Positions 25,104-31,951 of a stretch of DNA of 64,000 bases are shown piece after piece. This DNA is from Brevundimonas guildfordensis (GTDB lineage Bacteria > Pseudomonadota > Alphaproteobacteria > Caulobacterales > Caulobacteraceae). The stretch lies in NCBI RefSeq assembly GCF_014836405.1, contig NZ_JACSQU010000001.1, positions 744,001 through 808,000 of the forward strand, in the 5' to 3' direction. Made by a program: the position numbers and the translations under genes. The notes under the pieces are model-generated. The model was not told where the DNA came from. It did not search any database and saw only the letters and a program-made list of their open reading frames with translations. How positions within the stretch are numbered: the stretch's first letter is position 1; each line of letters begins with the position of its first letter.

Positions 25104-25816
25104 ACGGCCGCCCATTCGGCATAGCCCGCCGCACGCAGCTCGCACGCCGGGCAGGTCCCGCAGCCATAACCCCATACGTGACGCTGTGTCCGGTCGCCCA
25201 GATAGCAGGTGTGGCTGAACTCGATGATAGCCTCGACCAGGTCGCGGCCGCCGATCCGATCCGCCATTTCCCAGGTCTGCGCTTTGGTCAGGAACATCAG
25301 AGGCGTCTCGACCGGAACCGACTTGTCCAGCCCCAGGGACAGGGCGCGGGCTGTGGCTTGAATGGTGTCGTTGCGACAGTCCGGATAGCCGGAATAGTCC
25401 GTTTCGCACATGCCTCCGATCAGCACCTCAAGCCCTCGGCGATCCGCCAGCGCCGCCGCGGCGACCAGGAAGATCAGATTGCGTCCCGGAACGAAGGTGT
25501 TGGGTAGGCCGCGCGCGTCTGCCTCAATGGCTCGCTCGGTCGTCATGGCCGTCTCGCCGATGGCGCCGAAACCGGTCAGATCGACCACGTGATCATCGCC
25601 TAGCCTGTCCGCCCAGTGCGGCAGGGCCTTGGTCACTTCGCGTCGCACCGCCTGGCGCGCCTCCATCTCGACCGCGTGGCGCTGGCCATAGTCGAAACCG
25701 ACGGTCTCCACTCGGTCGAACCGTTCCAGCGCCCAAGCCAGGCAGGTGGCGCTGTCCTGTCCTCCAGAGAAGAGGACCAGGGCGGAGGTTGTGGAGGGGG
25801 ACGCGATTTCGCTCAT
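25100..25816 (-). CDS. queC: 7-cyano-7-deazaguanine synthase QueC
   Basis: 238-residue QueC, the ATP-dependent enzyme turning 7-carboxy-7-deazaguanine into preQ0. It has the PP-loop '[16 protein letters not shown]' (about 16-30), '[12 protein letters not shown]', '[10 protein letters not shown]', and a C-terminal zinc site in 'SHTCYLGDR' and '[17 protein letters not shown]'. It is first in a two-gene unit with queE. I looked for a preQ1-type riboswitch in the 194-bp divergent region before it and did not recognise one. Confidence 0.97.
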   Translation of the reverse strand: MSEIASPSTTSALVLFSGGQDSATCLAWALERFDRVETVGFDYGQRHAVEMEARQAVRREVTKALPHWADRLGDDHVVDLTGFGAIGETAMTTERAIEADARGLPNTFVPGRNLIFLVAAAALADRRGLEVLIGGMCETDYSGYPDCRNDTIQATARALSLGLDKSVPVETPLMFLTKAQTWEMADRIGGRDLVEAIIEFSHTCYLGDRTQRHVWGYGCGTCPACELRAAGYAEWAAV

Positions 25817-26010
25817 GACAAACCTGCGGTCGGCCAGCGGCCGCGCGCATCAAGAAAGAGGTTCCAGTGACGGAGATGTTTAACGAGGGAACATAAACCA
25901 GACCCGGCCGCCTCGCAAAAGAAACCCGCGGCGGCGAAAAATGCGCGGCTTAACCGTTCCGCAAAGATTTGTCTGCGAATGTAAAATAGCCTCAGTAGGA
26001 GTCCGGCCGA

Positions 26011-27597
26011 ATGCCGACGATCGAAGTGCTGACTGACCGGGCCGAGCCCGTTCCCCCTTCTGCCAAAACAGGAGAGGTTTTCGCACGCTTCGAATGCGAA
26101 CCTGATACCCTTGCGATAGCGGTCGTGGATGGAGATCGCCCGGTCGGGTTGATCGAGCGCACAGACTTTCTGATGAAGCTTGCAGGTCCGCTGGGCGTGA
26201 GCCTGTACGGCGGGCGCGAGATCTCGCACCTGATGGACCCCGAGCCGGCGGTGGTCGAGGCAGGCGTCCGCATCGACGCCTTCGCCGACATCATCCTCAA
26301 AAGCGGGCCAGGCGCGCTGATGCGCGGCTTCATCGTCACCCGTAACGGCGTCTATCGCGGCGTCGGGACGGCCGTAGCGCTGCTTCGCGCCGTCAACGAA
26401 CAGCAGAGGCATGAAAACCAGCGCCTGGCCGAACAGGCCCGCGCCGCCGTTGACGCCGATCAAGCCATGCAAACGGCCGCCGTCGAGAAAAGCCGGTTCA
26501 TGGGCCTGCTTAATCGCGAGTTGAGCACCTCTATGAACGGCGTGCTCGCCGTCGCCGAACTCCTTTACCGACAGCCGCTGAACGAGGCGGCCAAGGCGCA
26601 CGCGCGCACCATCATGGAATCTGCCGAAGACCTGTTGGGCGACCTTCACGACGCCCTGGATCTGGCGCGGGCCGAGGCTGGCGAATTACAGTTGTCGCCT
26701 GCACCTACCCCCCTGCGCACGCTGATGGATCAGCTTCAGAGCCACTGGTCCCCGCGCGCCGCTCAAGACGGCGTGACACTGATGGTCGGCTATGAAGGCG
26801 ACACCGAACTGGCCGCCATCCTTGACGGCGGGCGGTTGAAACAGGTGTTCAATAACCTTATCGGGGCCGCGCTCGGCAATACGCGCCACGGCATGGTTGA
26901 AGCCAGCCTCAAGGCGCACGCCCGCGGCGATCAGATACTGATCGAAGCCCGCGTGCGCGACGACGGCACGGTCGACTCGGCAAGGCTTGCTGACGCATCG
27001 GAACAAGGCGGCGACCTGGGGCTCATGGTCAGCCGTCGGCTGGTCCAATACATGGGCGGCGCCCTGCGAGCGGAACACAACGCCGGTCGCGGCGCCACAT
27101 TCGCTTTCGAGATGGAGGCGCCTGTCGCGCTCATGGAGCAGGAAGCGCCGTGCAACGTGGCCGACCTTGAGCATCTGCACTTGCAGGCTCAGCCGCATAT
27201 TCTCATCGCCGACGATAACGCGACCAACCGTGTCGTGGCGCAAGCTCTGTGCGAAATGTTCGGCTGCACCTCGGAAACCGTCGAGGACGGCCAGGAAGCT
27301 GTGGAAGCCGCGCAGTCCCGCCGCTTTGACCTCATCCTGATGGATATCAAGATGCCTCGTCTGGACGGGGTCGGCGCCACACGCGCGATCCGTGCTCTGG
27401 GCGGGCCTGCTGGGCAAATCCCCATCATCGCCCTGACCGCCAACGCTGACCCAGATGACGCCAAAGCCTATCTTGCCGCAGGCATGGCCGCCGTCGTGGA
27501 AAAGCCCATCAAGCCTGAACGTCTGCGTCTGGCGATGAACACCGCCTTGGACCCCGCCGAACAGACCGCCGCACGCAAGGATCGCGGCGCCGCCTGA
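26011..27597 (+). CDS. CBS-like/degenerate kinase/receiver protein lacking the H-box histidine
   Basis: 528 residues, no membrane segment. Residues about 25-130 resemble a CBS-type sensory domain ('TLAIAVVDGDRPVGLIERTDFL', 'GREISHLMDPEP'). A helix at 130-165 leads to a HisKA-like dimerisation region, but its H-box reads 'FMGLLNRELSTSMNGVL', with Arg 169 where the phosphorylated His should be. The HATPase-like domain (about 235-370) has an N-box-like 'NNLIGAALGNT' but no DxGxG. The C-terminal receiver domain (about 395-512) looks complete: D401/D402, phospho-acceptor D445, T477 and K498. It is likely a pseudokinase that signals through, or is controlled by, its receiver. It diverges from queC. 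Confidence 0.82.
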   Translation: MPTIEVLTDRAEPVPPSAKTGEVFARFECEPDTLAIAVVDGDRPVGLIERTDFLMKLAGPLGVSLYGGREISHLMDPEPAVVEAGVRIDAFADIILKSGPGALMRGFIVTRNGVYRGVGTAVALLRAVNEQQRHENQRLAEQARAAVDADQAMQTAAVEKSRFMGLLNRELSTSMNGVLAVAELLYRQPLNEAAKAHARTIMESAEDLLGDLHDALDLARAEAGELQLSPAPTPLRTLMDQLQSHWSPRAAQDGVTLMVGYEGDTELAAILDGGRLKQVFNNLIGAALGNTRHGMVEASLKAHARGDQILIEARVRDDGTVDSARLADASEQGGDLGLMVSRRLVQYMGGALRAEHNAGRGATFAFEMEAPVALMEQEAPCNVADLEHLHLQAQPHILIADDNATNRVVAQALCEMFGCTSETVEDGQEAVEAAQSRRFDLILMDIKMPRLDGVGATRAIRALGGPAGQIPIIALTANADPDDAKAYLAAGMAAVVEKPIKPERLRLAMNTALDPAEQTAARKDRGAA

Positions 27598-27604
27598 TAC
27601 CCAA

Positions 27605-28642
27605 CTAGACGGCACCCTCCAGGACGTTCTGTTCCCCTTCGCCTTCTTCGTCATATCCGACCAGGCGCAAGGCGCGGGCCCGCACTCCCGCCAGTTCGCA
27701 CCAGCGCAGCAGGCCCTCTTCCCTGCCGTGAGTGATCCAGACCTCTTCCGGCGCGACCTCGTCAAACGTGCGCGTCAGCTCCGGCCAGTCGGCATGATCC
27801 GAGATCACCAGGGGAAGCTCTACGCCGCGCTGGCGCGCGCGCGCGCGAACCCCCATCCAGCCTGACGCAAACGCCGTAATCGGCTCGGCGAACCGGCGCG
27901 CCCAGCGATCCTGAATGGCCGACGGCGGCGCGATGACGACTTCTCCTCCCAGAGCTCCACCTTTGAGGCCCGTCGCTAGAGCAAGAGGTCCCAGCGGCAC
28001 GCCCGACGCCTGATAGAGATCATTCAGCCGTTCCATCGCGCCGTGAACGTAAATGGGCCTCTCCCAGCCCGCCTCGCGCAACAACCGTATGATCCTTTGC
28101 GCCTTGCCCAGCGCATAGGCCCCGACCAGATGCGCCCGCTCCGGGAACTGCGCCAGGGAGAGGACCAGCCGCTGAATTTCTTCCGTGTCGGGCGGGTGAA
28201 CGAAGACTGGCAGACCGAACGTCGCTTCCGAAATGAAGACATGGCAAGGCGTCGGCTCGAACGCGACGCAGGTCGGGTCGCGACGGCGCTTGTAATCACC
28301 CGACGCCACCATGATCAGCCCGCCCTGACTGACGACCGCCTGCGCCGATCCCAGCACGTGACCCGCCGGGACCAGGCGCACCTCTACGCCTCCGATGGAA
28401 GTTCGCTCGCCATAGTCGACCGCCTGCGTCCGCCCGGCGAAATCAGCCCCGTACCGAACCGCCATGATCGCCAGGGTCTCAGGCGTCGCCATCACCGCGC
28501 CATGCCCGGCGCGCGCATGATCGGAATGCCCATGCGTGATCACCGCGCGGTCCACCGGACGCACCGGATCGATGTAAAAGTCTCCTGGCGGACAATAAAG
28601 GCCGGCCGGCGTGGGTCGCAAAAGATCCTGGGGACGCATCAT
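27605..28642 (-). CDS. Ligase-associated DNA exonuclease-type metallo-beta-lactamase protein
   Basis: 345-residue metallo-beta-lactamase/beta-CASP protein of the 'ligase-associated DNA exonuclease' (DEXR) family, predicted DNA end-processing. The metal site is 'THGHSDHARAGHG' (about residues 37-49), with later ligands 'PAGHVLGSAQ', 'SGDYKRRRDP' and 'ISDHADWPEL'. A 'WITHGREEGLL' element ends the fold. Two tandem ATGs (28642, 28639) are possible starts; the longer frame upstream is not homologous. In many bacteria this gene sits with an ATP-dependent ligase and a helicase, but none is adjacent here. Confidence 0.88.
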   Translation of the reverse strand: MMRPQDLLRPTPAGLYCPPGDFYIDPVRPVDRAVITHGHSDHARAGHGAVMATPETLAIMAVRYGADFAGRTQAVDYGERTSIGGVEVRLVPAGHVLGSAQAVVSQGGLIMVASGDYKRRRDPTCVAFEPTPCHVFISEATFGLPVFVHPPDTEEIQRLVLSLAQFPERAHLVGAYALGKAQRIIRLLREAGWERPIYVHGAMERLNDLYQASGVPLGPLALATGLKGGALGGEVVIAPPSAIQDRWARRFAEPITAFASGWMGVRARARQRGVELPLVISDHADWPELTRTFDEVAPEEVWITHGREEGLLRWCELAGVRARALRLVGYDEEGEGEQNVLEGAV

Positions 28643-28712
28643 CAGTTCATGGTGTGGCTGGACAAGACAATGGCGGACGGGCGACCAAAGGCGACGCTCA
28701 TAAAAGGACGCC

Positions 28713-29195
28713 TTGATGACGGATTCGTTCCTCACCACCCTGTTGCCGCAACTGGCGTCTGGATCCGCCCATACCCACGCCTTGGGATTCACCTATGAGG
28801 GCCTGGACGGCGATCGGGTGCGGATGCGCGTTCCCTATCGCGAAGATTTGGTCGGCGATCCGGAGACGGGGGTACTGGCGGGGGGCCTGGTCACGACCCT
28901 GCTCGATCATGCAGGCGGTCTGGCGATCTGGGTGGCGCTGGACGCCTTCCGTCCCATCGCGACCTTGGATCTACGCGTGGACTATATGCGGGCCGCCCAG
29001 CCGGGACGCGACCTGCTGGCCGAGGCCCGCTGCTATCGCCTGACGCGCAATCTCGCCTTTGTGCGGGCATGGGCGTTCGAGGATGACCCCGCCGACCCCG
29101 TCGCGGCCGCCCAGTCCGCCTATATGGTCAGCGCCGAAGGCCACAGCCGCACAGGCGCCAATCTGAAGCCTCGTAGGGCCAGGAACGCCGCATGA
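28713..29195 (+). CDS. PaaI-type hotdog thioesterase (1)
   Basis: 160-residue hotdog-fold acyl-CoA thioesterase-like protein. 'VGDPETGVLAGGLVTTLLDHAGGLAI' (about 50-75) is the family's catalytic helix region with the conserved GG and Asp, followed by 'TLDLRVDYMRAAQPG'. It overlaps the next thioesterase gene by ATGA, so the two are co-translated and may form a heteromeric complex. Substrate unknown. Confidence 0.85.
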   Translation: MMTDSFLTTLLPQLASGSAHTHALGFTYEGLDGDRVRMRVPYREDLVGDPETGVLAGGLVTTLLDHAGGLAIWVALDAFRPIATLDLRVDYMRAAQPGRDLLAEARCYRLTRNLAFVRAWAFEDDPADPVAAAQSAYMVSAEGHSRTGANLKPRRARNAA

Positions 29196-29620
29196 CCGTC
29201 GCACTCCTAGACACCCTGCCCTACGCCCGCTTTCTCGGCCTGAAGACACAGGTGAACGGCGATGAAGTCACGGTCACCATGCCGTTCGATGACAAGCTCA
29301 TCGGCAACCCGCTCCTGCCCGCCCTGCACGGCGGCTCCACCGCCGCCCTGCTGGAGATGGCGGCGATGGCTCAGGTCTCGCTGACCTATCCGGGCCTGCG
29401 CCTGCCGCGACCGATCAATGTGACGGTGGCCTATCTGCGCTCCGGCAAGCCTGTCGACGTATTCGCCCGCGCCCGCATCAATCGGGCCGGCCGTCGCGTC
29501 GCCTATGTCATCGCCGAGGCCTGGCAGGAAAACCACGCCCAGCCGATCGCAAGCTTGACGGCGCATTTTCTTCTGGACGAGGCCGCGTCGGACGATGCGT
29601 CGCGGCTGCCCCCAAAGTAA
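29192..29620 (+). CDS. PaaI-type hotdog thioesterase (2)
   Basis: 142-residue hotdog-fold protein paralogous to its upstream neighbour. 'LIGNPLLPALHGGSTAALLEMAAM' (about 31-54) holds the HGG motif, and 'PINVTVAYLRSGKPVDVFARA' is the second conserved strand. Unlike the first copy, it has His before GG. Pairing of two hotdog genes by overlap suggests joint function; the acyl substrate cannot be read from sequence. Confidence 0.85.
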   Translation: MTVALLDTLPYARFLGLKTQVNGDEVTVTMPFDDKLIGNPLLPALHGGSTAALLEMAAMAQVSLTYPGLRLPRPINVTVAYLRSGKPVDVFARARINRAGRRVAYVIAEAWQENHAQPIASLTAHFLLDEAASDDASRLPPK

Positions 29621-29650
29621 AAACAGGTAAACAAAATACTACCAAACGGC

Positions 29651-29666
29651 GTTAACGCATGTTAAC
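29651..29666. promoter_or_regulatory. GTTAAC inverted repeat upstream of a small orphan gene
   Basis: GTTAACGCATGTTAAC contains two GTTAAC half-sites, 34 bp before the ATG at 29700. The halves resemble CtrA TTAA half-sites, but the spacing is six bases where the canonical CtrA box has seven. It may be an operator for CtrA or another regulator. Confidence 0.35.
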
Positions 29667-29699
29667 TATTGGCATCAATCTTTTGATGAGGGGTAATTC

Positions 29700-30035
29700 A
29701 TGCAACGCACTGAAGTGATCGCCGCCGTGGCCGGCGACCTGCACACTGCTGAAAAAGCGATCGACGACGCGATCGTACAAGCGACCGCTCTTGTGCAGTC
29801 GATGATCGGCGCCCGCTCCGCTCTGGGCGTGTCGGCTGTCGCGGGCACCGTTTCGCAGGCCAAGGCCATGGAAGCCGTCGCCGCCCTCAGCGCCGCGCGT
29901 GAAGCCATCGTCGCCAGCCACAACGAAATGGCCAAGGATCATCGCCGTCTCGGCTACGGCGTCTACGCCGCCGGCCCGCTGTCCAAGCCGGACGAGTGGG
30001 ACGACCGCCCGATGGGCCACCTGCGCGTTGCCTAA
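29700..30035 (+). CDS. Small alpha-helical protein of unknown function
   Basis: 111 residues, no signal peptide or membrane segment. Mostly Ala-rich helix: two antiparallel-looking helices at about 3-45 and 50-85, then a Gly/Pro-rich tail 'YGVYAAGPLSKPDEWDDRP' at about 86-104. Good ribosome site GAGGGG just upstream. Possible regulatory palindrome at 29651. I do not recognise the family. Composition and codon use match the neighbours, so it is probably a real resident gene. Confidence 0.75.
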   Translation: MQRTEVIAAVAGDLHTAEKAIDDAIVQATALVQSMIGARSALGVSAVAGTVSQAKAMEAVAALSAAREAIVASHNEMAKDHRRLGYGVYAAGPLSKPDEWDDRPMGHLRVA

Positions 30036-30041
30036 ATTTAA

Positions 30042-30064
30042 TCTAACTCCCACTTGGAGTTAGA
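30042..30064. terminator. Hairpin after the 29700 gene
   Basis: Perfect 9-bp stem TCTAACTCC/GGAGTTAGA with loop CACTT, seven bases after the stop of the small gene. There is no T-run on the plus strand; on the minus strand it is followed by TTAAATTT. It may act as a processing or termination hairpin. Confidence 0.5.
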
Positions 30065-30092
30065 TGCATCGCTGGCAATTTGGTGACATGAT

Positions 30093-30123
30093 ACCCCCTT
30101 CGCTCATCGGCGGAGGGGGTTTT
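30093..30123 (+). terminator. Terminator-like hairpin that contains the next gene's ribosome site
   Basis: Stem ACCCCCTTCGC/GCGGAGGGGGT (one G-U pair) with loop TCATCG, followed by TTT. The ATG of the membrane protein gene is at 30125. The 3' arm contains the only good Shine-Dalgarno sequence (GGAGGGG) for that gene. The hairpin would therefore stop upstream transcription and also hide the ribosome site. Confidence 0.7.
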
Positions 30124-30124
30124 C

Positions 30125-30559
30125 ATGTTCGGCTTCGCTTCCGATTATGTAGGCTTATCGATCATGCTTTTGGCGGGCCTGTTTGCTCTCGCTAAAGGCG
30201 GAAGGCCTGAGAAGATCGGAGCTGGAACCATGCTTGTGGCGTGGTTTCTATCGATTCTTGCGCAAAACTTGGTGGGATATGACGCCACCCAGTGGCCCGT
30301 ATTCATCATAGACCTGGTGGTGCTTGGCGTCTTCATCGCCCTGGTGTGGAAGTCGCCTCGCTCTTGGCCAGTGTGGGCCAGCGCGTTGCAGTTATTAGCG
30401 GTAGCCAGCCATGTGATGGTTTTTCTGCGAATGCAGCCGACCATCTCGGCCTTTTATACCGTGGTGAACATGGCGGCCTACGGCATCATGCTTGCCATTA
30501 CTGTCGGCGCATTCCTGGCTTGGCAGGAACGTCGAGCTGTCGGCCAAGATACCGAATAG
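30125..30559 (+). CDS. Small four-helix membrane protein of unknown function
   Basis: 144 residues with about four hydrophobic helices (near 8-25, 33-50, 57-77 and 105-130) and a short cytoplasmic tail. It resembles no family I can name. Its base composition looks lower in GC than its neighbours (many AT-rich codons such as TTA, ATT and TTT), suggesting later acquisition. The terminator-like hairpin just before it overlaps its ribosome site. No partner gene is evident; the S24 regulator follows 42 bp later on the same strand and could control it. Confidence 0.75.
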   Translation: MFGFASDYVGLSIMLLAGLFALAKGGRPEKIGAGTMLVAWFLSILAQNLVGYDATQWPVFIIDLVVLGVFIALVWKSPRSWPVWASALQLLAVASHVMVFLRMQPTISAFYTVVNMAAYGIMLAITVGAFLAWQERRAVGQDTE

Positions 30560-30601
30560 GCAAATATTCCCAACTGAATGCTTGGCATGATAGGGTCGCC
30601 T

Positions 30602-31237
30602 ATGCCCCTGTCACACACGCAGATATGGAATGCGCTTGATGCCTTGGCGCGTCGTGAAGGCCTTTCCGCGTCGGGACTAGCGCGTCGCGCCGGGCTGGAC
30701 CCGACCAGCTTCAATCCTTCCAAGCGATTCGGGCCTGGCGCGCCGACCCGGCCGCGATGGCCGTCCACCGAAAGCCTGATGCGGGTGCTGCAGTCGACGG
30801 GCCTCAGCCTGGGCGAGTTCGCAGATCTGGCAGACGACGCCGGTCCAGGCGCCCTGCCCATCCCCCTGCTCGGCTTGGCGCGCGCGGGCGACGAGGGATT
30901 CTTCGACGACGCGGGCTTGCCCCTGGCAGAGGGTTGGGAGCAGACGGAACTGCCGACACGCAAGGACAGCCTGTTCAGCCTGCGTATCGAGGGCGATTCC
31001 ATGGCTCCCCTGTATCGGCCTGGCGATCGGGTGATTGTCGATCTGGACGCCACAGACGTTCGGCGAGGCGATCGCGTCGCCTTGCGCACCCGCGCTGGCG
31101 AAACGTTGGCGAAGGAAGCGGCGGCCCTGGGCGCGCGCGATATCGTTCTGGCCTCGATCAATCCCGATTACCCGCCGCGCACCGTTGCGCGCTCACAGAT
31201 TGTTTGGATGGCCCGCATCCTTTGGGTCAGCCAGTAA
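30602..31237 (+). CDS. HTH regulator with LexA-like S24 peptidase domain
   Basis: 211 residues. The N-terminal XRE-type helix-turn-helix (about 5-70) contains 'GLSASGLARRAGLDPTSFNPSKR'. The C-terminal S24 domain (about 105-205) has the catalytic serine in 'IEGDSMAPLYRPGDRVIVD' and a lysine in 'GETLAKEAAAL'. An Ala-Gly pair in 'LARAGDEGFF' sits where LexA/CI proteins self-cleave. It could be a damage- or stress-responsive repressor. I chose ATG 30602, since conserved sequence starts with 'MPLSHTQIW'; an earlier ATG at 30578 is in frame. Confidence 0.82.
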   Translation: MPLSHTQIWNALDALARREGLSASGLARRAGLDPTSFNPSKRFGPGAPTRPRWPSTESLMRVLQSTGLSLGEFADLADDAGPGALPIPLLGLARAGDEGFFDDAGLPLAEGWEQTELPTRKDSLFSLRIEGDSMAPLYRPGDRVIVDLDATDVRRGDRVALRTRAGETLAKEAAALGARDIVLASINPDYPPRTVARSQIVWMARILWVSQ

Positions 31238-31243
31238 CGAACA

Positions 31244-31269
31244 AAGGCCGCCCCTTTCGGGACGGCCTT
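31244..31269. terminator. Convergent-gene hairpin
   Basis: Stem AAGGCCG/CGGCCTT, with an inner CCCC/GGGA part, just after the S24 regulator and 31 bp before the stop of the convergent SH3 gene. No clear T-run on either strand. Confidence 0.55.
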
Positions 31270-31299
31270 CGCTCTGATCGATGCGGGGGAGAAAATCGA

Positions 31300-31779
31300 T
31301 CAGTTCGCCGCGACGTAGTGCGCGTTCACCCAGCCGCCGCCGGCGATCTGGACCCATTCGCCCTGCGAACCGATGGCGGTGAAGGGCTGGCCTGCTGACA
31401 GGCTGCCAGCCTGACGGTAGTTGGTGCCCGGCCCCGTGCGAATACGCAGGTTCGAGGTCGCGCGGTAGGAGTTGGCGGCCGCCTGGTTAGCGGCCCGCGC
31501 GCGCTGCTGGTTGCAGCCGATATAGGAACCCGCTGCAGCGCCAGCGCCCGCGCCGACCACGGCGCCCAGAGCGCGCTCATTCTTGGACACCTGGCTGCCC
31601 GCCAGACCGCCCAGCACAGCGCCGATGGCGGCGCCAGCTTGCTGACGGCCGCCCGGGGCGTCGCAATTGGTGATGCCGTTAGCCTGCGGCATGGCGGCGG
31701 CGCTCATCGGCACGGCGGCGGAACCCAGGGCGGCGAACATGGCGGTGGCGGCCAGACCCGCCTTGAAAATCTTCGACAT
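31300..31779 (-). CDS. Secreted glycine-zipper and SH3b domain protein
   Basis: 159 residues. Signal peptide 1-30 cleaved after 'SAAAM' or close by. A glycine-zipper segment (about 45-88) reads 'GAAIGAVLGGLAGSQVS' and 'GAVVGAGAGAAAGSYIG'. The C-terminal bacterial SH3 domain (about 105-159) has 'NLRIRTGPGTNYR' and 'WVQIAGGGWVNAHYV'. SH3b domains bind peptidoglycan or proteins, so an envelope role is likely. A similar glycine-zipper protein lies at 52974. Confidence 0.82.
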   Translation of the reverse strand: MSKIFKAGLAATAMFAALGSAAVPMSAAAMPQANGITNCDAPGGRQQAGAAIGAVLGGLAGSQVSKNERALGAVVGAGAGAAAGSYIGCNQQRARAANQAAANSYRATSNLRIRTGPGTNYRQAGSLSAGQPFTAIGSQGEWVQIAGGGWVNAHYVAAN

Positions 31780-31911
31780 CTTTCTCTCCTGTCATCGAGT
31801 TGTCGATGGAGAGACAATGCACCGGCGAAGCTGAAGGCTCCCCCCGCCCCGCCGTTATGTTGTGTTCATGTTTAGCGGGCCTACCGCCCTTCGGGCTACT
31901 TGAGGCGTGAT

Positions 31912-31945
31912 AGAAAAAGAGCCGCCGCTGTTGCTGCGGCGGCTC
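31912..31945 (-). terminator. Rho-independent terminator of lysS
   Basis: On the minus strand the stem GAGCCGCCGC/GCGGCGGCTC (31919-31945, loop of seven) is followed by TTTTTC. It lies a few bases after the lysS stop. Confidence 0.9.
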
Positions 31946-31951
31946 CAATTT

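Noticed and set aside
25817-26010. preQ1 riboswitch before queC
   Set aside because: I looked for a short pseudoknot aptamer with an A-rich tail near the start and did not find a convincing one. A covariance-model search would settle it.
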